Below are positions 10,036 to 17,401 of a stretch of DNA of 39,388 nt, one piece after another (position 1 is the stretch's first letter; each line of letters begins with the position of its first letter). This DNA comes from a bacterium (GTDB taxonomy: Bacteria; Vulcanimicrobiota; Vulcanimicrobiia; Eremiobacterales; Eremiobacteraceae), in assembly GCA_902812405.1 (NCBI GenBank), contig CADDZI010000021.1:1-39388 (forward strand), in the 5' to 3' direction. The translations under genes and the position numbers were made by a program. The notes beneath the pieces are model-generated. The model had not been told where the DNA came from, did not search any database, and saw nothing but the letters and a program-made list of their open reading frames with translations.

Positions 10036-10950
10036 CTACTCTGCTATGTTGACCTGCGTGACCTGGCCGTTCGTCACCGTCACGCTGTTGGGATCGGTGA
10101 CCGAAACGGCCCCGTTGCCGTTGACCGCGGTGACGGTTTGTCCGGCTTGGGTGGTGTACGTGTTATTGACGACCAGGGTGTACGTGCCCGCGGCCAACGC
10201 ATTGATCTGGTAGTGACCGCTGCTGTCGGTGATGCCCGAATTGATCACGACTCCACCTTGTTCGGCTACGACCTCGGCATTCTGGACCGGATTGCCGTTG
10301 GAGGAGTTTGTGACGGTTCCCGCTATCGCGCCCGACGTCGCCTGTACGGTCGCGACGAGGACCGGCTTCATGACGAACTGACCGGGTTGCGGCTCGAGGA
10401 TCGACTCAGCGGCGTTCCAATCGATCAACCATCCGTAGGTGAAGCCGCCCTGGGCTGTAAAGTGAGCGTTGACTTTCACCCCGGCCGTCCCAATGCCGTC
10501 TCCTCCGTCAACCGAAGTATTCCCCCCGAAGCCCATCGCCGTTGCGCTGGGGATGCTCAGGGGATAGGTCGTGCCGTTCACGGTGATGGTGGTTTGGTTG
10601 GACGAGGTGTCGAGGACGAAGCGGAGCTGTTGGTAGACGCCTGCGGGGATGGCAGCCGAAGCGACCGTGAGCGGGGTTGTCTGATAGTCAAGGAGATTTA
10701 TCACCTTAGCCGGCGAGTAGGTGGCCAGCACCTGTGGTCCATGACCGCCGCTGCCGATGAGTTCGACTTTTTCCACGGCGATGTTGACCGCGGAGACCGT
10801 CTGACCGCTCAGGGAAAATGGAGCGTCCATGACGGCGACGTTAAGCGTGGCACTCGAGGGATTAAACGCACCGCCTGCGCTGCAGCCCGCAACGAGGAGG
10901 CTCAGCAAACCAAGGTGCGCAAGGGATGCGACGCGAGGAGCGGCTTTCAC
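10036..10950 (-). CDS. DUF4382 lipoprotein with C-terminal carboxypeptidase-like repeat
   Basis: A 304-residue lipoprotein: the signal ends LLSLLVAGC, a clear lipobox. Residues about 35-200 match the DUF4382 pattern: LNVAVMDAPFSLSGQTVSAV, VEKVELIG, VINLLDYQTTPL, and AIPAGVYQQLRFVLDT. Residues about 208-304 form a carboxypeptidase-regulatory or Cna-B-like beta sandwich (AIAGTVTNSSNGNPVQNAEV, SGHYQINALAAGTYTLVV). The start is GTG (reverse complement of 10948-10950), with an AGGAGGG ribosome site just upstream. Known: DUF4382 proteins are exported and of unknown function, often in Acidobacteriota and other soil diderms. Both the receptor upstream and this protein carry the same kind of regulatory-like beta sandwich, which suggests a surface role but not a shared substrate. 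Confidence 0.85.
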   Translation of the reverse strand: MKAAPRVASLAHLGLLSLLVAGCSAGGAFNPSSATLNVAVMDAPFSLSGQTVSAVNIAVEKVELIGSGGHGPQVLATYSPAKVINLLDYQTTPLTVASAAIPAGVYQQLRFVLDTSSNQTTITVNGTTYPLSIPSATAMGFGGNTSVDGGDGIGTAGVKVNAHFTAQGGFTYGWLIDWNAAESILEPQPGQFVMKPVLVATVQATSGAIAGTVTNSSNGNPVQNAEVVAEQGGVVINSGITDSSGHYQINALAAGTYTLVVNNTYTTQAGQTVTAVNGNGAVSVTDPNSVTVTNGQVTQVNIAE

Positions 10951-11074
10951 AGATTGATTCCCTCCTGGAACGGATCTCCCAACGGTCTACGGGTTTTGCC
11001 TAATGTGTTGCCTATGTACTAAAACGGAAGGCTTGGTCACCTTGTTCCGGTTGTGACCGGCATCACATATGATT

Positions 11075-11341
11075 TCATAAGGTCGCTTGCCTGGCAGTCC
11101 GCGAAGCCTGGCAATGCAAGCAACCAATCTGACCGCGCAGCCGGTCGTTGAGTATGCCTCGAGCCTGATCCACCCTGTGGTTGAAGTTAGCGTCCTCGAC
11201 GCGGGCCAGGACGGTCAGCAGACCTTGCAACTGGTTGCTGACCCTGAGATGCCGCAAGTGAATGACCGCCGCAATGGCGGTGGCGGCTATGACGATGAAA
11301 GTGCCGACCGCGGCGACCGAGTCGATGAGCTGGAACGACAT
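11075..11341 (-). CDS. Truncated single-pass membrane protein
   Basis: An 88-codon frame with a strong ribosome site (AGGAGG at 11351-11356, read on the minus strand) and one N-terminal transmembrane helix (SVAAVGTFIVIAATAIAAVI). A basic juxtamembrane stretch and an amphipathic segment (LRVSNQLQGLLTVLARVEDA) follow. This helix-plus-linker layout is like small membrane proteins of the DUF4760 type, which usually run to about 150 residues or more. Here the C-terminal 20 or so residues lose that character (CLHCQASRTARQ), and neither other frame gives a convincing continuation. The gene start looks real, and the product is probably truncated by a deletion or frame change. The function is unknown. 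Confidence 0.55.
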   Translation of the reverse strand: MSFQLIDSVAAVGTFIVIAATAIAAVIHLRHLRVSNQLQGLLTVLARVEDANFNHRVDQARGILNDRLRGQIGCLHCQASRTARQATL

Positions 11342-11501
11342 AGTCTCGGACCTCCTAGCCGAAGGCCAGAACCGGGTGAGCGAATGTCTATGCTAGGATC
11401 GGTCGTTTGTACTTCTTGTCTGGCATAGGCAAGCAGGCGACTCCAATCCCAAGCCTCGTCATTCTTGGCCTGCTGCGGCCGAGATCCCACAAGACAGAGC
11501 G

Positions 11502-11524
11502 GTCAGGGCGGCGTGCGCCCTGAC
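11502..11524 (-). terminator. Hairpin after the broken minus-strand gene
   Basis: A perfect 9-bp inverted repeat (GTCAGGGCG against CGCCCTGAC) with a 5-nt loop lies 9 bp beyond the stop (11533) of the frameshifted gene on the minus strand. A moderately T-rich stretch (CTCTGTCTTGT) follows on that strand, as expected for an intrinsic terminator. Confidence 0.6.
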
Positions 11525-11532
11525 GTCACACC

Positions 11533-12370
11533 TTACTGCAGGGCCCAAAACTGCACGATGAAGTCGATTCCTTGTACGAGACTGTAGCCCGTGGGGTTTT
11601 GCACAGTCGTCTGGATGTAGTGCCGCGGGGCCAACAACCCGGCTGCACGACCCAACAACAGCGGCGGCTTTGGTGTCGGCGACGGCGCCTTTGGAATAAA
11701 GATCCGAGACGGCGGAATGGCTACCGCAGTTAGCGAGCGCATCCTTGCAAGCGTCGGCTGGACGATGATATGCGTGGCGGAGCGGGAGGCCAGCAGCGAA
11801 GCTAGAGGTAGGATAGTGATCTGCCCGCTCCACACCGTCGGGAGCCGCTCATGTAGCCTCCGCCCCAGCCGGTCCACGCCGTCGTGGTCGCAGTGACGAT
11901 CAAGGGGACATGATAGGGCAGATGTGACAACTCATACCGGCACGAGTACGTATCGCCGTTTCGCGCCAAGCCGGAAGCCGCCGTCGATGCGACGAGCTGC
12001 GGGGCGTGCCCAGTCTAAATTTGAGGTAGTTTTTCGGAATGATGAAATCGATGAAATCGATGTGGATCCCAGACGCAGTTCCGGAAGCGTCAAACACCGC
12101 CTGTGACGCGTCGCCCATGTTGCAGGTGATGTTGTACAGGGTGTAGCCGTGGCCCGCGCCGTCGGGTTTGCCCAAGGCAGCAGTACGTTGCGAGCAGATG
12201 GTGTCGCTGTTTTGTGCCCAGCCGTGCTGGATGGGGTACGTAATGACGCCGTTGGCTGCGTATGCGCCAGAACAGCCCGGGTAGCCGGCGGCAATCGGGC
12301 CAACAGCATGCTCCCAAAGTGCGGCGCGTCCCGCCGCGCAGGAAGTGGCCGACGGCGGCGTGAACGCTCC
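11533..12370 (-). pseudogene. Frameshifted gene for a Cys-containing protein of unknown family
   Basis: Three consecutive minus-strand frames join into one coherent protein if one base is restored at each of two points. Segment 1 (about 12370-12000) contains PGCSGAYAANGVITYPIQHG, GYTLYNITCNMGDAS and FIIPKNYLKFRLGTP. Segment 2 (about 12000-11850) contains NGDTYSCRYELSHLPYHVPL and TATTTAWTGWGGGYMSGS. Segment 3 (about 11850-11533) contains RLPTVWSGQITILPLASLL and ends TVQNPTGYSLVQGIDFIVQF, then WALQ and a stop. The style is consistent across the joins, with paired cysteines and Tyr/Thr/Gly-rich strands like an exported beta protein. The 5' end runs into the neighbouring plus-strand gene and no signal peptide was found, so the N-terminus is probably lost. 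A 9-bp tandem duplication (12042-12059) gives IDFIDF. The family is not recognised. Confidence 0.65.
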
Positions 12371-12410
12371 GGGCCGGACCCGCATCATCAGGCTCTTGGG
12401 AGTCCAATGG

Positions 12411-13274
12411 ATGACCCTTATCAAAGGCCGCACTGCGCTATTGTTGGCGCTCACATGCGTCACCCTCGCAAACTGCGGCGGGGTGCGTTTGGCCCAGGCA
12501 GCACCCGTGCCGACGCCCATGCCGGCGCAGATGACGCCGATGCCCATGCAGATGCAGATGCCCATGTCGATGCCCCCGGGGGCGAGTCACGCCGGGCAAC
12601 CGATGGACATGTCGGAGAACGAGCCCGCCAACCCCCTCAACGGGACGCAGTGGTCCATCCTCAACCACCGCGGTGCGGGATTCTTCGTTCTGCTGTGGGG
12701 CCTGAGCGCCGCGCTCGTAGGGCTGCAGTGGCCGCGCCGCACGTGGTTTCGCTTCGTACCGCCGCTGACGTTGTTCGCCCTGGCCGAATTCTTGATTATC
12801 CGCAACGACCCGAAGACATGGCCCATTGGGCCCATCGGGTTTTGGGTGAGCTTCCGCGATCCAGCGGTCTTCGAGCACCGCATCTTCGTGCTGATCATTA
12901 TCGCCATGGGTGTCGTGGAATTGCTGCGCGCCGCAGATCGCCTATCTCCCGCTCTTCAGAAGTTCGCGCTGCCCAGCCTCGCCGTCACAGCCAGCATCCT
13001 CCTCTTCTTCCACCACCACGGGGGCCTCGAGATGGAACAGATGATGGCGCATGCTAACGATCCGTCGGTCGCGGCCAGCCCGGCCTTCACGAGCATGCTG
13101 AAGTCGATGACCGTCATCAAGCACGAGCACCTGTGGTTTTCCATCGTGGGGCTCTGCCTTGCCGCGGCGAAGCTGGTCGCCGATGCCGGCGTGATCAAAG
13201 GGCGCTTGGGCGCCACCTTGTGGCCGCTGTTTGCAGTTGCTCTGGGCGCTTACATGCTGGGGTACACCGAGTAA
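12411..13274 (+). CDS. Met-rich polytopic membrane protein, probably copper-related
   Basis: A 287-residue protein. The start ATG at 12411 has GGGAG 8 nt upstream; the longer frame from 12345 overlaps the broken minus-strand gene and lacks a site. A signal-like helix (TALLLALTCVTLANC) is followed by AQAAPVPTPMPAQ and a Met-rich stretch (PMPMQMQMPMSMPPG, then HAGQPMDMS) about residues 35-70, typical of periplasmic copper-handling proteins. Six hydrophobic helices follow, including GAGFFVLLWGLSAALVGLQW and IFVLIIIAMGVVELL. Between helices 4 and 5 sits a His/Met motif, FFHHHGGLEMEQMMAH, a plausible metal site. The layout recalls CopD/PcoD-type copper membrane proteins, but I do not see a diagnostic CopD signature. 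It is convergent with the multicopper oxidase, supporting a copper role by context. Confidence 0.72.
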   Translation: MTLIKGRTALLLALTCVTLANCGGVRLAQAAPVPTPMPAQMTPMPMQMQMPMSMPPGASHAGQPMDMSENEPANPLNGTQWSILNHRGAGFFVLLWGLSAALVGLQWPRRTWFRFVPPLTLFALAEFLIIRNDPKTWPIGPIGFWVSFRDPAVFEHRIFVLIIIAMGVVELLRAADRLSPALQKFALPSLAVTASILLFFHHHGGLEMEQMMAHANDPSVAASPAFTSMLKSMTVIKHEHLWFSIVGLCLAAAKLVADAGVIKGRLGATLWPLFAVALGAYMLGYTE

Positions 13275-13407
13275 GGCCCCCCACACGGAAGAGTTAGAGA
13301 CGCCAACCACCGCGTAGACACGCAAAAAAGGCCGGACAGTCCGCGAAAGACCGCGCAGACACGCCGCTCGGCACGGCGCCGGCGACGGATGTGCGCCAAT
13401 CAAGTCT

Positions 13408-13458
13408 GTGCGGGGCATCCCGCCATTGTCTACCTCCCGTCTTTGCGGTGCCCCGCAC
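13408..13458. terminator. Long-loop inverted repeat between convergent copper genes
   Basis: Arms GTGCGGGGCA (13408-13417) and TGCCCCGCAC (13449-13458) pair perfectly over 10 bp around a 31-nt loop, between the stops of the Met-rich membrane protein and the multicopper oxidase. It may be a shared terminator. The long loop and missing T-run make this uncertain. The same spacer has two near-copies of CCGCGYAGACACGC (near 13310 and 13351). Confidence 0.35.
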
Positions 13459-13478
13459 TGCGCAAGGGGTGGCCCTGC

Positions 13479-15038
13479 CTAGCCTGAGGGCAGGTAGCGC
13501 ATGACGGTCGCTAGCCCCCCGCTCAGGTGCAGATCGTTGTGACAGTGGAACAAAAACGACCCCGGGTTGTCGGTCACGACGTCAATGGAAATCGACCCCA
13601 TCCTGGGCTGCACGACGACCGTATCTTTGAAAATGCCGGTGCTGGCTTGCCCGTTGACGCTCGTAACCTCGAACGTGTGGCCGTGAAGGTGCATCGGGTG
13701 TTCCATCATGCTCATGTTGTGCATCGTGATGCGGTAGCGCCGGCCGGCCTGCACGGCTAGCGGTTTGGCACGCGGGTAGGGTAAGCCGTTAATCCCCCAC
13801 ACCTCGGGGTGCGATGACAGCTGACGCAGACGTAGGACAAACTCGCCCTCCGCTCGCACGGGTGAGGCTCCCGTGCTGAAAGCGCTGTACGACCAGTTTG
13901 CGGGTCCGGCCGGTTCCCACACGGGCGGACCGCTTCGGCCCGCGTACTCCACGACGATGCCCAACCCACGCCGGCGGTATTGGTCCTGCGTGCTCCCCAG
14001 CACCCACACGCCCGGCTCGTCCATCGTAACGATCGCGTCGACGCGTTCGGCCACGCCAAGCTCAATCGCGTCGAATGTGCGTGGCGCGGCAACCGGGTTA
14101 CCATCCAGAGCCACAACTTCAAAGGCGTGGCGGGGCAGTGCCAAACGGTGCGTCAATGTGGCGCTAGCATTGAGGATGCGAAACAGGACGCGCTCGCCGC
14201 GGCGCACCCGGATCGGCTCACCGAAGCCCAGCGCTTTCCCATTGATGGAAAAGAGCGCATAATCGGCTTCGAGCATGCTCATCGCGCCCATCATCGACAT
14301 GCCCCCACCCGGCATGGGCATCATCTCTTGCATGCCACCCATCCCGCGATGCGCAGGGCCAGCGGGAGACTCGGAGGTTGGACCGCCCACCATCATCATC
14401 GGCATGGTCATGCCCATCGCAGGTTGCGTGAGACGGGGTGATTGCGGTGTCGGCGTGTGGCCCGCCATTCGGTAGAGCGTGCCCTCCCACTCATGGAGTA
14501 CCAGGAACACCTCGCGGTCGTACCGCCCGGGATCGTTGCGCGGCTCGACGTAGACCACGCCTAACTGCCCGCTGAAGATTCCCTTGTTCGTGTCGAAGTC
14601 GCTGGCAGTGTGCGTGTGATACCAGCGCGTTCCGGCCGGCCGGGGCGTGAACGTGTAACGGCGCCGCCCTCGGGCGGGAATCGGCGGCGTGCCAAGCTCC
14701 GCCACCCCATCCACCGTATCGGGAACGATCTGCCCATGCCAGTGGATGAGCTCGTCGTGGTTTGTGTGGTTGCGCATCTCCACGCTGATGGATCGACCCT
14801 CCCGCATGCGCAAAAGCGGTCCCGGCACCTGGCCGTTGTACGCGATCGTGCGGATGTAGCGGCCGGGCGCCACCTCGATCCTGACGTGATCGATCTCGAG
14901 CACGATGTCGGCTTTGCGCGAGGCAGGCGTGGCGGCAGGAACGCCGGCCGGGGATTGGCGGCTACAGGCGGCCGGCACGAGAGCCGAGCCAAGCAGGGAC
15001 AGAAATTCGCGGCGTTGCACGGGCTGGTCTTCCATCAT
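13479..15038 (-). CDS. Multicopper oxidase (CopA/laccase-like), Met-rich
   Basis: A 519-residue periplasmic three-domain multicopper oxidase that would oxidise Cu(I) or phenolic/metal substrates while reducing oxygen to water. The copper ligands are visible: HWHG (99-102), HTH (141-143), HPMHLHGH (from 447) and HCHNDLH (498-504, with type 1 Cys499). The N-terminus QRREFLSLLGSALVPAAC is a twin-arginine-like signal with a possible lipobox Cys25. A Met-rich loop between domains 1 and 2 (about 207-255, some 16 Met in 49 residues, with GMGGMQEMMPMPGGGMSMMG) resembles the copper-binding insert of CueO and CopA. The start is the first of two ATG codons (reverse complement of 15036-15038); there is no strong ribosome site, and the frame extends upstream only as Arg/Ser-rich shadow. 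It is divergent from the S53 protease gene and convergent with a Met-rich membrane protein. Copper tolerance is the likely role. Confidence 0.93.
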   Translation of the reverse strand: MMEDQPVQRREFLSLLGSALVPAACSRQSPAGVPAATPASRKADIVLEIDHVRIEVAPGRYIRTIAYNGQVPGPLLRMREGRSISVEMRNHTNHDELIHWHGQIVPDTVDGVAELGTPPIPARGRRRYTFTPRPAGTRWYHTHTASDFDTNKGIFSGQLGVVYVEPRNDPGRYDREVFLVLHEWEGTLYRMAGHTPTPQSPRLTQPAMGMTMPMMMVGGPTSESPAGPAHRGMGGMQEMMPMPGGGMSMMGAMSMLEADYALFSINGKALGFGEPIRVRRGERVLFRILNASATLTHRLALPRHAFEVVALDGNPVAAPRTFDAIELGVAERVDAIVTMDEPGVWVLGSTQDQYRRRGLGIVVEYAGRSGPPVWEPAGPANWSYSAFSTGASPVRAEGEFVLRLRQLSSHPEVWGINGLPYPRAKPLAVQAGRRYRITMHNMSMMEHPMHLHGHTFEVTSVNGQASTGIFKDTVVVQPRMGSISIDVVTDNPGSFLFHCHNDLHLSGGLATVMRYLPSG

Positions 15039-15211
15039 AGCAAGGCGGGCCGGCCCGGGCAAGGTGCCGGCTGTTCTCGGGTTGTTATACCCGTCAGCGT
15101 AGGATGCCGCGTATGGCGGCGCTGTGGCAAGCAACTCTGCTGGCCGGCGACGGGACCGTCGAGTGGCCTCCGTGTTATCTGTCTGTTCGCCCCTTGTAAT
15201 CGGCGCTCGGG

Positions 15212-15217
15212 TATGCT
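15212..15217 (+). promoter_or_regulatory. Possible -10 element for the S53 gene
   Basis: TATGCT in the context GGGTATGCTG lies 46 nt before the ATG at 15264. The next secreted-protein gene (17402) has the same hexamer at 17351-17356, 45 nt before its ATG. No convincing -35 is seen at the usual spacing. Assigned only because of the shared sequence and spacing. Confidence 0.25.
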
Positions 15218-15263
15218 GAAGTGTGCCCTTGGGTCTGCTCCTGGAAAGGAAGGTGCTTGTGCA

Positions 15264-17183
15264 ATGAGATTGATGAGATTGGGGAGGGTCGCCGCCGCCC
15301 TGGCGCTGCTTGCCTGTGCTGTACCCGCGTGGGCGGCAGGCACGTGGCGGGGTCCCACTGCTGCCGTGACGACAACGTCCCTGTGGGCCGGCACGGCGAC
15401 GCATGCCGTGAATCTGGCCGCGATGGCGGGCGCAAGAAGCCTCATCATGGCGAGGCTTTCGGATGCGGTGCCTTTGCGCATCATCGTCGGCCTGGCCAGC
15501 AATCGTGCAGCCGCCACTGCTTTCCTGCGCCATCAAACAACACCCGGTGATCCGCTCTTTCACACATTCCTGACGCCGGCTCAGTTCACGCAGATGTTCA
15601 ATCCGTCACGCACGCAGGCGCTCGCCGTCGCAACCTACCTGGCGCGCGAAGGCTTCACCGACATCGCCATCGAGCCCAATAATCTCATCGTCAGCGGTGT
15701 CGCCCCGCCCTCGCGTGTCGAGGCGGCCTTTCACACGACGATCCAGGCCACCGTCGTCAACGGCAGGCTGCTGTATGGCAACGTGACACCGGCCCTCGTT
15801 CCCGCATCGCTGCGAGGTTTGGTCGTCGCCGTTCTGGGGCTCAACAACGTCTACCGCATGCACACTCACATTCTGCCGATGAGCAGGCTCGCGGTGCGGC
15901 GGCTTGCGATCTCTCCGCAGCCCCTGCAAAGCGGCGCCGCGCACACCCCGCCTCCCTGCCTTGTCGTGAACGCGCAAAATGTCTGCACGTTCGGCGAGTA
16001 TGGCCCGGTGCAGTACCAACGCGCGTACGACGCCTGCCCGACGACCTGCACGGGGTACAACACGACCATCGCGGTCATGGCCGAAGGCAACGTCAGCCAG
16101 GTGCTCAAGGACCTGCGGACCGCGGAAAGCTACTGGGGTTTGCCGCACGTTCCGTACAGCGCGATCCAGGTCGGCGTCTCCAGCGTCGACACGTCGGGGC
16201 TGGATGAATGGGACTTGGACACGCAGGTCGCCAGTGGCATCGCACAGACGGTCAAGCATCTCTACGTGTACCACACGACGACGTTGACCGACTCGGACAT
16301 CACGCTCGAGTACAGCCACTGGGTCAACGATGATCTAGCTGTTGCCGGCAATTCGTCGTTCGGAGAGCCGGAGAGCTTTGCCTACGCCGACGGCTCGATG
16401 GAAATCGACGACGCGCTCTTCAACCAAGCCGCCGCGCAGGGGCAGACCATGTTTGCGTCCACCGGCGACAACGGTGAAGGATGCCCGGTGCTGGCCGCGA
16501 CGGGTGTGCCCAACAGCGGCACACCTGAGGTGTGCTATCCGGCGTCGTCTCCATACGTGGTGGCAGTCGGCGGCACGACGCTGGATACCAACGCGGTCGG
16601 GGCCAAAGGTCCGTGTACGAACTGCGGCCAGCCGGGCACGTATTATGGCGAGCACGTCTGGATCGGCACCGGCGGCGGCGTAAGCGCGTTTGAGAGCGCT
16701 CCCTACTGGCAGACAAACGGCATCGTCGCACTGGCCGCGGCCGGGCGAGCGATCGCCGACATCTCCATGTGCGCGGATAACAATGGCTGCCCGATGGACG
16801 TCTTCGTCAACGGAGCCCAAATCGGCGTCGGCGGCACGAGTCTGTCGTCGCCGATGTCCATGGGCGTGTGGGCCCGCTTGGAGACGATGCACGGCAATAA
16901 GTTGGGCTTTGCCGCTCCCGTCTACTACGGCATCTACGGCAAGTACGAACCCTGCCCGCTGGGCTCGACGGCGTGCACGCCGTCGGAATTTCCGACGGCC
17001 AACACCGCCGCGCTGCCGCCCGACACAACCGAGCCCATTGGCGGGTTCCACGACATCCTCTTCGGCAGCAACGGTATCCCCTCCAGCGCGGCGCCGGGCT
17101 GGGATACGCCCACCGGTCTGGGATCGGTGGACATTTGCGTGATGCAAAAGGACATCGCGAACTCGATCTTCTCCGGCCACTGA
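15264..17183 (+). CDS. Pro-kumamolisin S53 serine protease
   Basis: A 639-residue secreted acid protease of the sedolisin family, this one with the pro-domain. The start ATG at 15264 follows GGAAAGGAAGG. The signal peptide is RVAAALALLACAVPAWA, then AGTW. The activation domain is about residues 55-200: PLRIIVGLASNRAAATAFLR, TPAQFTQMFNPSRTQ, and PSRVEAAFHTTIQ are typical pro-kumamolisin blocks. The catalytic domain has E315 and D319 in DEWDLD, D402 in STGDNGEG, and nucleophile S526 in GGTSLSSP. A late GFHDILFGSNG block fits the family's calcium site, and GWDTPTGLGS follows. Known: the propeptide is removed autocatalytically at low pH. The second S53 in the window (8754-9962) is a short, lipid-anchored form without this pro-domain. 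Confidence 0.95.
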   Translation: MRLMRLGRVAAALALLACAVPAWAAGTWRGPTAAVTTTSLWAGTATHAVNLAAMAGARSLIMARLSDAVPLRIIVGLASNRAAATAFLRHQTTPGDPLFHTFLTPAQFTQMFNPSRTQALAVATYLAREGFTDIAIEPNNLIVSGVAPPSRVEAAFHTTIQATVVNGRLLYGNVTPALVPASLRGLVVAVLGLNNVYRMHTHILPMSRLAVRRLAISPQPLQSGAAHTPPPCLVVNAQNVCTFGEYGPVQYQRAYDACPTTCTGYNTTIAVMAEGNVSQVLKDLRTAESYWGLPHVPYSAIQVGVSSVDTSGLDEWDLDTQVASGIAQTVKHLYVYHTTTLTDSDITLEYSHWVNDDLAVAGNSSFGEPESFAYADGSMEIDDALFNQAAAQGQTMFASTGDNGEGCPVLAATGVPNSGTPEVCYPASSPYVVAVGGTTLDTNAVGAKGPCTNCGQPGTYYGEHVWIGTGGGVSAFESAPYWQTNGIVALAAAGRAIADISMCADNNGCPMDVFVNGAQIGVGGTSLSSPMSMGVWARLETMHGNKLGFAAPVYYGIYGKYEPCPLGSTACTPSEFPTANTAALPPDTTEPIGGFHDILFGSNGIPSSAAPGWDTPTGLGSVDICVMQKDIANSIFSGH

Positions 17184-17242
17184 ACGGTCTGGCGGTCGAG
17201 TACCCGATGCCCCCTTGAGGGCATCCGCATGAAGCAAGCGAC

Positions 17243-17264
17243 GAGGCGGCTTTCGGGCCGCCTC
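17243..17264 (+). terminator. Terminator after the pro-kumamolisin gene
   Basis: A perfect 8-bp stem (GAGGCGGC against GCCGCCTC) with loop TTTCGG lies 59 bp after the stop. A short T-run (ACGCTTTGG) follows. It is placed as expected for an intrinsic terminator. Confidence 0.6.
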
Positions 17265-17350
17265 ACGCTTTGGTGCCTGAAAGCCTGCGTTCGCAGGGTC
17301 GAGATGCGGCCTCACAGGGTCGTTTGGACGCCTTTTGGACGGCGACCCGG

Positions 17351-17356
17351 TTATGC
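17351..17356 (+). promoter_or_regulatory. Possible -10 element for the 17402 gene
   Basis: TATGCT in the context CGGTTATGCTG, 45 nt before the ATG at 17402, matches the element before the S53 gene at 15212-15217 in sequence and distance. No clear -35. Confidence 0.25.
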
Positions 17357-17401
17357 TGTCTTCCGTAGCAGCCGGCACAGGTCGGCTTTGGAGGAAGACG
17401 G

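Noticed and set aside
15039-15563. Extending the multicopper oxidase upstream on the minus strand to 15563
   Set aside because: The added 175 residues are Arg/Gly/Ser-rich with no homology pattern, and they would cover the divergent promoter region and the start of the S53 gene.
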